Positions 1 to 12,091 of a stretch of DNA of 64,000 nt are shown here, one piece after another. Position numbers and translations under genes: made by a program. Origin of the DNA: Pratylenchus scribneri. Lineage: Eukaryota; Nematoda; Chromadorea; Rhabditida; Pratylenchidae. Under the pieces are notes generated by a model that was not told the DNA's origin, ran no database searches, and saw nothing but the letters and a program-made list of their open reading frames with translations. The stretch spans positions 806,001 to 870,000 of the forward strand of contig JAQSEB010000066.1 in NCBI GenBank assembly GCA_030063045.1. The letters run 5' to 3'. Each line of letters begins with the position of its first letter. Positions within the stretch are counted from its first letter, which is position 1.

Positions 1-619
1 CCAAGTTCGTTCGACAGGGCCCATCGATCCAGGTTAATTATTTAAATATAAAAATAAAAATAATAAATTTTATTTTAGTAACATTGCAACCAATCAAGGG
101 TCGAAAACGTGGAGGCGGTATTCGTTTTGGTGAAATGGAAAGGGACGCCCTAATCGCCCATGGCTCTGCATTTTGCTTACAAGTTTGAAAATAATTTATA
201 ATTAAATTGTGCGCAAAATATTTTAGGATCGTTTATTTAATTGTTCCGATAAAGAGGAAGTCCAAATGTGTGGACGATGCCGTTCGCTGGTTTCCGTTTC
301 GCAGCTTAAACCACAAATTTCGGTTGCCAATTTATTTATTTTGATTAAATTAAATCATTTTGTTTTAGGCCCTCAAATATCGAATGGATGATGGAATTAA
401 TCAAAGTCAAAAATATTTGCGAATGCATTGCACAATTTGCAAAAAAGAGGATCAAGTATTTCAAGTAAATTCAATTATTTTTGGATATTCACAAAAATAT
501 ACGGATATTATTTTTAGGTTGAAGTGCCCAGGGTTTTTCGTTATCTTTGTGCCGAATTGGGTGCAGTTAATGTTAAATTGCAACTTTCATTGGCCCATCC
601 ACGCAATATTAAACGATGA
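1..619 (+). CDS. rpoa-2: RNA polymerase I second-largest subunit (RPA2/POLR1B), C-terminal end
   Basis: This is the 3' end of a gene that begins before the window. It encodes the second-largest catalytic subunit of RNA polymerase I, which transcribes rRNA genes in the nucleolus. Splicing 1-32, about 83-190, 226-330, about 369-465 and 518-619 gives the conserved stretch [20 protein letters not shown], then a [11 protein letters not shown] segment, then a zinc ribbon with two CxxC pairs (CGRC and CTIC). The last exon reads [19 protein letters not shown] and stops with TGA at 617-619. The ending matches the Pol I paralogue rather than Pol II or III because the ribbon is followed by the FRYLxAELxAxNVKxxL tail seen in POLR1B. 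Introns are short and AT-rich. I am confident of family and strand; individual splice edges are hand-placed. Confidence 0.9.
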
Positions 620-913
620 TTATTGATTAATTATTTCATTTGTTGACTATTGTTAATTTTGTTTTGTTGTTTTTTTATTATTTTTATTATATTTTAAATA
701 AATTATTTTAATATGATTATGATTATTATATTACTTATTTTTTTAATAGGTAGATTTATTAGTCATCAGAAATCTGATTCAATAGTCAAAATGACTTTGG
801 TAAAAACAAAACTATTAATACAAAAATGGAATTTATTTAACTGCAAAAATAGAAAAATTGGCAAAAATAATAAAAAAATAATTAGAAAATTAAATATAAA
901 TGGGATGAATGTA
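620..913. other. Convergent 3' intergenic spacer
   Basis: AT-rich spacer between the stop codons of the Pol I subunit gene (+) and the MULE-like gene (-). It holds both 3' untranslated regions. The AATAAATT at about 698 could serve as a plus-strand polyadenylation signal. I see no coding exon here. Confidence 0.5.
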
Positions 914-3712
914 TTATTTTCCTCCTTCTTCGCTAGTAATTCCATCTTCTTCTAATGCATTGTTTCCATCGTTGTTTTGTTTGGCCAAACCATCCTCTTC
1001 CCCATCTCCAATAACATTTATTATTACATTCTGCAATTCATTCATTAAATATTATTAATAATTTATTTTACCTGTCCAATTCGTCCTTCCAAATTAATAT
1101 TTGATGAATTATTCCGTCCATTTTGCTTCTTTTGGCCGATATTTCTCGTTGTTTCGGTTTCTTCAACCAACAATGCTGGCGGTGGACTGATCCCAGCGGC
1201 CGCCGAAGTTGATGGCTGTTGATGGTCAATTTGTGGTTGTTTTTGATTCTCAATTTTTGGTTTTTTCTCCATTAAATGTGCATCTAATAAATCACATATT
1301 GAAAGAAAATAAATGATTTATTTTCCTTACTTTGTTGATGAATGAAATATCGACGCTTTTGTCTTGGATGAAGTTTTTGGCCTATCCAACCAATAAATTT
1401 ACCACCATTTCCATAAGATTCCATTTTGGCGGCGTTTGCCCCCATCTTATAATGTTTTGGTGCTGGTGGATAAGTGTAATCGAGCAAAAATAAATCGTCT
1501 TCCTCCTCCTTTCCCATCATCATTTTGTTCATTATCTAATTCAATTGTAAAATATATGAACCCTTCCCTCAATTTTACCTCAATATTATCCAAATTGACC
1601 GCTTTAATTGGTGGTGGCGATGGAAATATTCTTTCGGCCTAAATTAAAATTGTTTGAATTATTTAATTTAATATTTATTTTTGTGCCTGTAAACTGGCTC
1701 GTGCCAATTCCTCCCGCATAATTCGCACAAAACGAGTCAAATTTGGATGGTCACCAAAGAATAAAGCATTCAAATGTTGATGCCAAAGTTGCGAAAAACT
1801 GGCCGTACTTTCTTCGGAACCCTCCGCAATATCTTGTTGGAATATTGCACGGCAACCTTGGATGGCGGCGAACTTTAATATTATTTATCAAATGAGAGAT
1901 ATTTAAAATGGCGATGAGATTAGAATTTAAAACGGTTCAACAGTTTGACTTATTAAACCCCCAAAACCTGTATCGAGTCCGAGTCGATAGATGTCATGTA
2001 GGCATCATTTAATAACGATTTGAGTTAGGTTTAATCCAATTTAAATTGGTTTTTAACCGAAACCGTAAGATGGTCTAAACGGTTTAAAACCCTTTATGAT
2101 TTTGACTAAACCATAACAAATTATATACCAATCAATGCATCTGCATCTTGATGAGTTTTATCGATTTGGTAAATGATTTGGTGGTCTAGGACAAACCATT
2201 GAACCACAAACTGTTATAATTTTCTCACTATTTTCAAAAGTTTTTCCCAAAATAAATACTACTCATTATTAAACGAACCTGCTTATCGAAATGCCAATTC
2301 TGCAAAATAACAAATAATTATTAAATTATTTTAAAACTACTTTTTGTACTCCATGATTATTAAATTCCATCAAAATTCGCTCCGATAAAATGTCGAATAA
2401 TTTAATATAAGTTGATGGAGCAGTACTGAAAAATAAATTCCGTGAATTATTCCAATTCCAATAGGTAATTATTTTTAAACCTTGGTAAAAGTGCAAAAGC
2501 ACAAAGGTGTGCCTCATCCGGGATGGATTGATGGACGGCGTGGAATGTGTAGAGTTGTGCGAATCCACGCGGATAAAAATTGGAATTTCCATCGCAAACA
2601 ATGTCCGTACACTTTTAATTAAAATTAATTAAAAATAATTAAATTAATTCTGACTTTATGCAGTAAATTAATTCCCATCATATCGGAGAAGACCATAAAG
2701 GGCGGAGAATTGGAACGGCAGTCACGGTAAATTAGGAAAAAGTTGGCCAATCTTTCACGACCGGGTGCACAAACCCAGGATGGTCGAGGATGAAGTGGTT
2801 TCTAAATAAATTTGAAATATTTTAAAATGAATCGAAAATGTAAAAAAGAACCATCAATTCCACAGGAATATTTCGGATCAATTCATACGGGCTCGGCTCG
2901 CCGACTGGATCAATTTCGGCATCGATGAAATCCTCATCGTCCTCTTCATCTTCACCAAAATAGAATGCATCCTCAAATCCTTCGAATTGATTCAAATTTG
3001 CCAATTCTCCGGTCAAAATCCTCTTTCCCATTGAACTTCGGCGAGCAAAACTTCGTTTCGCTGATTTATCACTAAAAATGAATTATAAACCATTTTGAAT
3101 AATTAATAATAAAATTGCCTTGGAAGTCGACGAATTATTTCCTGTTGTGTTTCCGGATCGGGGAAATTGGCGATGACCTCTGCCTCCATTTGAAGCCAAG
3201 CCTGTCTTGGGGTCATTGGCATATCCAACAATTCCAATTTTACTTTGCTTAAATTTAATTTTTATTAAATATTTAATGTTGGAATAAAAACTTGTAAATG
3301 TAACGAGCTTTTGCTGCAAATGTGCTGGTGTCGACGCCCTCTTCATCAATGCAAAAATGACGATGGAATGGATTGTCCGGATCGTCCAAAAAACCATCTT
3401 CTAGTGTTGCCCGAACAATTGGAATAGTCATTTTGTGCGCATTTCGACGATATCGAAGCTAAAAAAACCAATTAAGTATAAATATAATGTTCTGCTGATA
3501 AAACAAACTTTCATTGCTTTTGCGCAATGGGCGCATCGAAGATATGTGCATTGTTGGGTTTTGCGTTTTTGTAAGAAGATGAATGTGTTGCCGGGAAATG
3601 CGACACTCTCGTAGTCCGCTGACAATTGGCCCCGTTGTGATCTGGTCCAAATGGCAGGATATGTAGTCGCCATTTTCGGCTTGACTGACTCTTGGTCCTC
3701 TGGAAAAACCAT
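914..3712 (-). CDS. MULE-transposase-like protein with an N-terminal FLYWCH-like zinc motif
   Basis: The first exon (from ATG 3712, or the inner ATG at 3673) carries a C/H-rich segment, LRCAHCAKAMK, followed in the next exon by FHRHFC; together these resemble a FLYWCH-type zinc finger. Later exons read ETQQEIIRRLP, an acidic stretch (FGEDEEDDEDF), ERLANFFLIYRDC and FDKFAAIQGCRAIF. That order resembles the MULE (Mutator-like) transposase core found in many nematode FLYWCH-MULE proteins. The tail (1063-1272 and 914-1030) is low-complexity and ends DGITSEEGGK. I found no terminal inverted repeats around it, so it may be a domesticated or host gene rather than an active element. The exon ending at 3119 needs a GC donor. 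The family call is moderate; an unrelated nematode zinc protein remains possible. Confidence 0.5.
1900..2290. other. Long intron of the MULE-like gene
   Basis: This intron, about 400 bp, is much longer than its neighbours. It contains related words such as AAAACGGTTCAACAG and CTAAACGGTTTAAAAC, which suggests a decayed repeat. I see no open frame and no clean terminal repeats, so I do not call a mobile element. Confidence 0.3.
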
Positions 3713-4227
3713 TTAAAAATTTGGATAAAATTGCAGTTTAGTGTTTAGGCTTGGCTTAGGTATGGGTTTTGAACCAAATATAGTTGCTTTACCATCGAAG
3801 GATGTTACCATTCTATTTAGGGGGGTGGGGGATGGCATCATTTTTGGAACTAATATAGAATGGAAAGATGTGTTTTTAGCTACCTATTTTACATATTGGT
3901 AAAGATGGGAAATAATAAACCAAACAATGAATTTAATAACATTTTATTAAAAGCTAAGCCAAAGTTTAAACAATAATCCACATACAAACTAATACATAAT
4001 ATCTATACCAATCAATACTTTATTTTCAATAAAACTAATGCAATAATCTTCAAAATATTGATAATATTTCAAAAAATATTTGCAATTTTTGGAATGAATG
4101 AATCAATAAATAAATATTTTATGCAACAAAAATATGAATAATTTACACAACAAAAAACAATTTAAGAAGAGAATAGAATTGTAATTAACCCGCATATGCA
4201 TTATCATCATTTTATTTTATGTCGAAT
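3713..4227. other. AT-rich intergenic region
   Basis: Region upstream of the MULE-like gene and downstream of the BTB remnant, both on the minus strand. It contains a G-rich patch at about 3820-3832 in otherwise AT-rich sequence. No coding exon or structured repeat is evident. Confidence 0.4.
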
Positions 4228-4465
4228 TTAAGTCTGCTTTGTCAAAACTGCTTTCAAGATTTGGTCTTTCAATGGATCATCGGCTAATTCCTTCCATTCT
4301 TCTGACGCCATTACCTTCTTTTAAATATAAATTTATTAAATTTTAAAAATAATTTGTTCAACCTCAATTCCACAAATTTTGATAAAGTTGATTGCCTGGG
4401 CCTTGAGGTTCTCAGCTGAATGGTCAGTGGCCAAAACCAACAATCGACAGACATTTGCAGTTCCA
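4228..4465 (-). pseudogene. C-terminal remnant of a BTB-domain (SPOP/BTB-BACK-like) protein
   Basis: Two minus-strand exons can be joined. About 4363-4465 reads NVCRLLVLATDHSAENLKAQ and continues to FIKICGIE; 4228-4317 reads KVMASEEWKELADDPLKDQ and ends LTKQT with a TAA stop. This matches the region after the BTB domain in speckle-type POZ and related adaptors of Cul3 ubiquitin ligases (the VCxLLxLAxxHxAxxLKxxAxxFI pattern, then an EEWK segment). No BTB core or MATH domain can be found upstream: the minus-strand upstream sequence is the pyrimidine-rich array at 4466-5140. I infer a truncated gene. A distant upstream exon beyond the array cannot be excluded. Confidence 0.55.
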
Positions 4466-5140
4466 TCTCTTCTCATATTCCCAATCATTATCATTATCCC
4501 AATCATCCTATTTCATCCTCTTACCACTGATTCTCATCCTCCCACTCACCTTCACCCTCTAAATCATCTCTTCTTCACATTCCATTCATCGCATTTCATC
4601 CTCTTCCTAATCATCTCTTCTAATCCTCACATTCAGATTCATCCCATTTCTTCATCCTATTCATTCCATTTTATCATCCTCCCAATCATCTCTTCTCATC
4701 TTCAGATTCATCACATTTTCATCCTCTTCCTAATCATCTCTACTCATTCTCACATTCATCCCATTTAATCCTTTTCCTAATCATCTTTTTTCAACCTCAC
4801 AATCAGTCCATTTCGTCAATTTATTTATTCCATTTTATCATACTATTCATTCCTTTTCCTCATCCTCCCAATCATCTTTTCTCATGCTCCCACTCATCCC
4901 TTTTCACACTCCCAATCATCTATTCTTCCCATCATCTATTCATCCTCCCATTCATTCCATTTCATCATTTTCCTAATCATTTTTTTTTCTTCCTCCCATT
5001 CGTCCAAATCCATTTTTAACCTCCTCCCAATCATCTCTTCTCATCATACTTCTCATCCTATGTGTAATCTTCTCTCCATTCATCGTTCTCCTCATTCGTC
5101 ATCTCATTCATAGCTCATCCTTTAATTATAATCCTTCAAT
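4466..5140. repeat. Degenerate pyrimidine-rich array (TCATCCTCCCAATCATCTC-like)
   Basis: About 0.65 kb made of imprecise repeats of words such as TCATCCTCCCAATCATCTC and CATTTCATCCTCTTCCTAATC on the plus strand. The unit is roughly 20-35 bp and strongly diverged. A plus-strand open frame here (4379-4768) is only a shadow of the composition. The array directly abuts the BTB remnant, on the side where the missing upstream exons should be. Confidence 0.75.
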
Positions 5141-6285
5141 AATTCTCTATTTTTCTTTTTTTTTCTTTTAATTTATCTGTTTATTCATTTCTGTATTAAC
5201 TTTCATTATTTTCACTTATCTTCTCGTTATTAAATCACCTTTCTAATTCCTTTAGTCATCCCTCTTTATTCTCTTATTAATATGAATATTTCCAATTTTT
5301 TCTCCCCATTTCCCAATAATTCCCTCGCTTTTTCTGTAAATTTTTGATCAATTAATATTATATCCTAGGAATTTTATTTAATCTTGTCCTTTTTTCTATA
5401 TATTTATTTTCCAATTTATTTTAAATTAAAAATTCAAAAAAACATGTCTTTCTATCTTTTTAAATGATTAAAAGTTATTTAATATTATAAATATTTTTAA
5501 ATCTTTCATTCAAAATCTTTTTCTTCTTTATTTCTTTTTATTATATGCATAAATAATTTTTTCTTTATTGCTTCACTTTTTCTTTTTAATTTGGGATATT
5601 CTGTCATTTATTTAAATTATTAAACTTTTTGGCATTATGTGACATTACACACAGAGAGAACTCATTTAGTATATTAGGATAACAAAGAGAGAAGGTATAC
5701 TGTACGGCAAATTTTACCGTATTGTCGAAAATGGCCTTTATTGTTAAGAAAACGTCGACTAATGATCAAAAATTTGACATTCTTTGTTTTCAACTCAGAA
5801 AGTTTGTTATTTTTACTCAAAATCCTTTTTTTTCCAATCATTGACCACAATCACTTCGTTCTTCCCCTCTCCACATTTTCAAATCGATGATGATTCATTT
5901 TATTGGCCGTTTACTCGCGCAGCAAAGGACCAATATTAGTCATCTCATTCACACAACAATCAATTCAATTCAAACCTGTTTTATTCGATTAAACTTTTCA
6001 AAATAAATAAATTCTCTAAAAATGTTCCAATTCAATTTGAATTTATATTCTTTCCTAAATTAGGGCATCCATTTTTGGCTTTAATTTCTTAGTCTTTAAA
6101 TATATTTATTAAAAATTTAACAATTTAATCAATCCTTCTACTGAAAATTTTTTATTAAAAAGGTCGAAATCAATCATCGCGTTCCAATACTTCCACAGCC
6201 ATCCTCCATTTTAAAAAGAGAAAAAACCTTTCGAGAATATTTCTTCATTCATAAATAAATATTTTTAACGAATAAACGCCAAAAA
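5141..6285. other. AT-rich intergenic region upstream of the Cys-rich gene
   Basis: T-rich and A-rich sequence without coding exons. The stretch 5640-5990 is less biased and may hold promoter elements for the gene starting at 6286, but no recognisable factor site can be assigned. A short hairpin (TACGG ... CCGTA) lies at about 5702-5720. Confidence 0.35.
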
Positions 6286-6568
6286 ATGTACACCGAACAA
6301 CCATATCCACAGGTTGGAAATGGGAATGGAAAGAAAATGTTTGAAATCCAAAATTTTATTTATTCTAGAATTATCGGCCATATGCGCCTCCACCTGTTGT
6401 GTGAGTTCAAAAATGGATTCAATTCCATCCAATTTAACATTAATTAATTTTATTAGCTATGAACGCCGTTATGTGGAGGAGGATCGAGGCCGTTGCCAGC
6501 CGTGTTGCTGCTGTTTCCCATTTTGTATCCCAATTCCCTGCTGTTTCCCCTGCGATTGCGATTGTTGA
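6286..6568 (+). CDS. Small cysteine-rich tail protein (CYSTM-like)
   Basis: Three exons (6286-6312, 6369-6400, 6457-6568) give a protein of 56 residues. It starts MYTEQPYPQ, continues through a Pro/Tyr-rich segment (YRPYAPPPV), a charged block (YERRYVEEDRGR) and a dense cysteine tail (CQPCCCCFPF ... CCFPCDCDC). The layout of a Pro/Tyr-rich soluble head and a terminal Cys-rich hydrophobic module resembles the CYSTM class of small membrane-associated stress proteins, but the match rests on layout rather than a clear signature. The function is unknown. Both introns have GT-AG ends and the frame is kept across both, which supports a real gene despite its size. Confidence 0.6.
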
Positions 6569-7042
6569 ATTCTGAATTTGATGTTGCCGGAGGGAAGAAT
6601 CAGAATCGGAAAATTTAAAAGATGGAATATTTGGAAACCACCACAAATTCGATTCAAATTATTTTTTTACACCCAAAAAATTGAGAAATAAAATAATTGA
6701 AAAAAATTATTCTACAAAATTAAAAATATCCGATGCGAATTTCGATTTGAGAATTCATTTAAAGGGGAACGATTAGTCAATGAAAATGGTCAATTAAATG
6801 TATCAAATAAATTTCCTTTTTTTATCATATCCGTAACATACACAATGCATTTTGCATTTTAACTTCTTCTCCACTTGGAAGTAGGTATTTCATTATTTAT
6901 TCAGTTGACCATGGGAATCCTCATTTTCATTAAATTTGAATATAAACGGGCCAATGAACACATTTTTATTTATTTCCCCCAAATTCGAATATTCCTCCCC
7001 CAAAATTTGCGTGAGGGGAAATGTTGTAAAGCAACAAAATTG
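6569..7042. other. Spacer between the Cys-rich gene and the mannosidase
   Basis: AT-rich spacer. An open frame runs from 6875 into the mannosidase first exon, but its upstream part has no conserved content, so the mannosidase start was placed at the ATG cluster 7043-7057 just before the basic and hydrophobic N-terminus. Confidence 0.4.
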
Positions 7043-10000
7043 ATGAAAATAATGATGAACAAATTTTGGGGAAGAAAGAGGCGGCGGTTGCCCTCATTAA
7101 TTGCTATTTTGGCGATGATTTTGGCCATAATTATTTTGGTGGCCGCCACATTCTTAATACCTTTTTACTCTTCCTCCCAAATTCCCACCGAATTTGTGGG
7201 CAATGAAAGTGGAAATGGAATGGAATTTTGCAGTTGGAATGTTCGAAAAAACCAATCAAAAATTAAATATTTGCTTTTTTATAGAATTGCCCAAAATTGT
7301 CAGAAAATGGCATCAATGTGCATTTGATTTGCCACACGTAAGCAAAGGGGTTAATGCCCTATAATTATTCATTTATTAAGTCATGATGATATGGGTTGGC
7401 TGAAAACGGAGGATGATTATTACACAGGGGGTTAATCCATTTATCCTTCCAATTCCATTTGCCAATTTAATTAATATTTTTGCAGCTAATGCACAAATCT
7501 ATAATGTCGGGGTGCAATACATTTTGAGTACGGTGGTGGCCGAATTGGCCAAGGATCCAAGTCGCCGTTTTTCCTATGCCGAAATTGGATTTTTGACAAA
7601 ATGGTTGGAGGATAAATCGCCGGAAGAGGTGGAAATGTTGAGGAAATTGGTCGTGGAAAAAGGTGGACAAAAATGAATAAATGAAATAAACTGAAATATT
7701 TTAGGGCAATTGGAATTGATTGGGGGTAATATTTTTAAAAATAATTGAATATATTTAAAATTCGAAGGGGGATGGACCCAACCGGATGAGGCCACCACCC
7801 ATTATTATGATTTAATTGACCAATATTCATTGGGACTTGGAAAATTAGCAAAATATGGTAAGAAATGAATTGGGAATATTGATTTGATGATTTGTGCAGG
7901 AAAATGTGGAATCCCAAAAATTGCTTGGCAAATCGATCCATTTGGGCACAGCATTGAACATTCAAATTTGGTTTCTTTGGTAAATGAATTGATTGATTTA
8001 ATTGGTCAAAAAATGGTCAAATTCAAATTGTCAGATGGGTTATGAGGGATTATTCTTTGCCCGAATGCATTATGCGGAATTGCAACAAAGGGCATTGAAT
8101 AAAAGTTTGGAAATGAACTGGAAATTAGGTGGGAATGGGCATGGAATGATTGGATAAATTGGAATTATGAATGAATGTAGGGGATGGAAGGACACTGTTC
8201 ACGAGTACTTTCCTCCGGGGCACCTACGGTCAACCGGATGGATTTTGTTTTGATTCGGTCTGCGGAGAATCCGATCCAATCATCGATGACCCAGAAATGG
8301 ACGGATACAATGTGGAGACGAAATTGAGCCAATTCTTGGAAATTGTTTGGCAACAGGCACAGAGGGATCCACTTTTAGATGGAATTAATTAATTAATTGC
8401 AGAGGAGGGCACAAAGGCATAATCAAGTGCTCATTTCAATGGGAAATGATTTCACATATTCAAATGCGGCAATTTGGTTCACCAATTTGGATAGATTAAT
8501 CAAAGCGGCCAATAAAATTGTAAAAATGGAACAAAAAAAAAGAATTTATTCTTCCCTATTTCCTTTTCAAAGGAATCCAAAACGGGCATTCGCCTTTTCT
8601 ATTCAACACCTTCTTGCTATTTGAATGCCATTAAACATTTGGAAAATGGCACAAAATTTGACCAAAGAGATGGCGACTTTTTCCCATATGCCTCAAACGG
8701 GAATGCATATTGGACCGGATATTTTAGCAGTAAACCGGCATTCAAAGGATTGGTCCGAAAATCATCCGCATTTCTTCAGGCAATCTTCAAAATATTTTTA
8801 TTTATATTTTCCCCAAATATTTCATTTATTCATTCTTTTTTGTCAGTTAACCCGTCAATTTGATGTTTTCGCAGGGAATAATAATTCTGCGGTGGAATTG
8901 GAAAAGTTGGAAAGGGCCCAGGCTTTGGTCACCCATCACGATGCCATCACGTAATATATAAATAAATTAGTTTACCCAATTTTGGGCACCCGAATTATTA
9001 CTAAAATATTTAATACATTAGATTAAGCTATTTATGTGGAGCATTTTGATATCAAACTAATCAATGTTGGCTATTAGTCCTAATCTAAAAGACTAAAGTG
9101 GTTTGGGACGAGAACTGGGCTCCGGGCTTTCGTTGGAGGCATAATAACCCTTGGCTAAATGAACGGAATGGGGATAAAGGGAATTCAACTTAAATTATTC
9201 TTTATTAATTTTGCGGGAAAAATATGATAAAAAATGTGAAGGGAAAAATACGATAGGAGAGGTAAAAAGAAAAGAGTAGATTTAAAGGCTGATTGGGGCA
9301 ATATTTGATTGACAGGTGATGGGATGATAGGGCGATTAGGAAAGAAGTGGGGGTACAGTAGGACAAATAAGGAAGGAAGGCCCTTATTACGCATTATTGG
9401 CATTGACAATACCATAAATTATAGTCAATAATGCAAGACTGCCAGATTTTTGGTCTATTTTACCGCTTTTTTGGCCATAATTTTGCATTTTCAATCAAAT
9501 CCATAATTTGTTTCTCTAAATTTATCTCACTTATTAAAGAAGTCACGCTATATAATGATATTAAAATTTGCTAAAATGAATTTAATTAAAAAAATATGCA
9601 AATAAATTCTACCCAATTTTTGTAAGGGAACTTCAAAGGAAGCGGTCACCCAAAATTATGAGCAACGAATTTTTAGAGGATGGGGTGCGGCCGAAGTAAT
9701 TCAAAAATTAAAATGTTCAAATATTTCTTTTCTTAGAAAATTTTGAGCAATTCGCTGAATTTGTTGACCAAAAATGGAAATAATTTAAAATGGAAAATTT
9801 GCCGCCGAATAAATGAAACATTTTGCATGGAAAGCATGTTTGTTCGATAAATTAATCAAAATGTGAAATATTTTAATTAAAATTGAAGGGGAAAAGAAGG
9901 CAAATTTGTGGTTACAATTCTCAATGGGAATGGCCAAATATTCGATGGGCCAATTCGAATTCCAATCAATGAGGAGAATGTTAAAATTTATGGGGCAGAT

Positions 10001-12091
10001 GGAAAATTGGTTAATTCAACGGTATTCCGAAATTGTTGAAAGATTGGTTTATTTTCTTTTGTAAAAGATTATTCCAACATTTTGGCCGACTACCCAACAA
10101 ATTAACAATGATTTATTTTTGCCAGCGGCATTTGAATTATTATTCAATGCAAAAATTAATCCAATTGGATTTGGCACTTTTTTTGTGGAAAAATTAAAAA
10201 AGTTATAATCGAAAAAATAAATAATTAATTCGTTTACATTTTGAGAAGGAGAAAAAGGGCCAATTCAATACCGAAAGGAGGAGGGGAAAATGCGCAAAAT
10301 CGACAAATTGAAAATGAAGTTTTTGAGGAATTTTTAAGGGAGAATCCCTTCCCTTCCCAATTTTCAGTTTATTCGAATTAATTTTAATGAAAATGGTTTG
10401 CCAAATTTATTTGAGGATTTAAAAAGAGGCAAAAAATTTGCATTTTTGCAAAAATTTTTGGATTATTCCAACGGCACTTCCGGCGCATATCTTTTCAGGC
10501 AATTCAATCAAAATAGTATAAAAATATTCCTTCGTTATAGAATTGGACAAAATGAAAGTGCACATGAATTTGGAGGGAAAATCAAATTGGAATTTGTGAA
10601 GGTGAAAATGTGGAAGGGAAAATTGGGGGAATAAAATATTTAGAATGAATTTGTGGAAGAAGCGAGGCAAATAATTGGCCCATGGATTAGTCAAATTATT
10701 CGGCTGTATCCGGGCAAAACATTCGCCGAATTCGAATTCCTCATTGGGCCACTTCCAAGCGGGGATGGAAAGTAAAATAAAAAAATGCCATCAATTTATC
10801 CAAAACTGGCCATTCATTTAGTGAATTTATGACCCATGAAATCATCACCCGATATTCGATGAAGGAAATCAAATCTGCCGGCACATTTTGGACGGATTCA
10901 AATGGTCGAAGAATGGTGGAAAGAAGGCAAACAAAAATGGCACAAAAATCCATTAAATTAATTTAAAGGCGAAATCACAATGATTGGTTCGAATTTGAGG
11001 AGACAAATCCGGTGGTGGCAAATTATTATCCAATAAATTCACGAATTTGGCTCAATGATTCACAAAATCAAATGACCATTTTGACGGATCGATCCCAGGG
11101 AGGGACCAGTTTGGAGGATGGCCAATTGGAAATTATGGTCGGTTGGATTTGTTGGACATTTTGATGAATCGGGAAAAGAAATTTGCATTTTTCATGTGAA
11201 ATAAGACTAATAAATTAGAAAATTTGTTATTTTTTCAGTTTAGATTAACTTAGAAAAAGAATTAATGGGTTTGATAGGAAATTGCAAAAATTTATAATCA
11301 AAAAAAGGTGGCAAAATAGGTCTAAATCTGGCAGTTTGTATTTTTGATCATAATTTTTATGGCCAATTATGATTCGGTTATAAAAATGTCAGAAGAAAGA
11401 GTTTATGGGACCCCAACTAATCCTTCAAATTCTCATTTCCATTCAATTTAAGTTGCACAGAAGATGCTTCCAAGATGATGGATTGGGTGTTGCGGAAAAC
11501 TTGGATGAACCAGTATGTTAATTTTTTTTTATTATTTCTCCACTTTGCTAATTTATGATGAAGGGCGAAAATGGGATTGGTCTAATTGTGCGGGGAAAGC
11601 ATTGGCTTCATTTTGGGCGACCATCCTCCATCCATCGTCAACTTGGCCTTGAACTTTTTCATCACCCATTTTTGGCATTTGCCAATTTTAGTGGGGAAAT
11701 GAAGGAATTTGGCCAAACTGAGGTATTCTCCAAACAATAAATTCATTTTGCCTATTTTTAAAAAGTTCAATGGCCTTTCTGCGAAATTGCCGTCAAATGT
11801 GAATTTGTTGACATTAAAAAGACTGAAAAACGGACAAATTTTGTTGCGATTGGAGAATATTTTTGAGGCAAAAGAAAATGCGGAAATAGCAAAAATTAAT
11901 TTGAAAGTAAATTTGGATTTCATTTTAAAATATTTTTGAATATTTTGAAGGATCTCTTCAATGGAAAAACAATCGAATCCGTGGAAGAAATTTCATTGGC
12001 CGGCAATTTTGATTTATTCCAAGTGAAATTGGAGGAAAATATTCAATTGAAGCCAATGCAAATTCGAACATTCAAAATCACATTAAATTAG
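7043..12091 (+). CDS. Lysosomal-type alpha-mannosidase (glycoside hydrolase family 38)
   Basis: GH38 enzymes remove alpha-mannose from N-glycans; this one follows the lysosomal MAN2B1 subfamily. After a basic N-terminus ([11 protein letters not shown]) and one hydrophobic segment, spliced exons give the zinc-site motif [16 protein letters not shown], then AGVQ-type [12 protein letters not shown], then [11 protein letters not shown], whose Asp is the family nucleophile position. [41 protein letters not shown] and HHDAITGTSKEAV (second zinc site) follow. The C-terminal beta domains include [14 protein letters not shown] and [16 protein letters not shown]. The reading frame ends at TAG 12089-12091. 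There are many short introns; the one from 8951 to about 9629 holds a copy of the 340-bp repeat. All residues expected for activity that I can place are present, so the enzyme is probably functional. Confidence 0.93.
9072..9410 (+). repeat. Interspersed ~340-bp repeat, copy 1
   Basis: This lies inside a mannosidase intron. It begins near CTATTAGTCCTAATC, contains TTTGGGACGAGAA and TTAAAGGCTGATTGGGGCAA followed by ATATTTGATTGA, and ends near TTGGCATTGACAAT. The same words in the same order occur at 16362-16715 (opposite strand) and 18973-19305. No open frame is shared by the copies, and the ends are not inverted repeats, so this is a non-autonomous element of unknown class. Confidence 0.8.

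Noticed and set aside
4379..4768. 129-codon plus-strand frame rich in His/Ile/Ser
   Set aside because: It is produced by the TCATC-type repeat composition and overlaps the BTB exon on the other strand.
5700..5725. Short inverted repeat TACGG...CCGTA
   Set aside because: Only five-base arms; expected by chance in a region this long.
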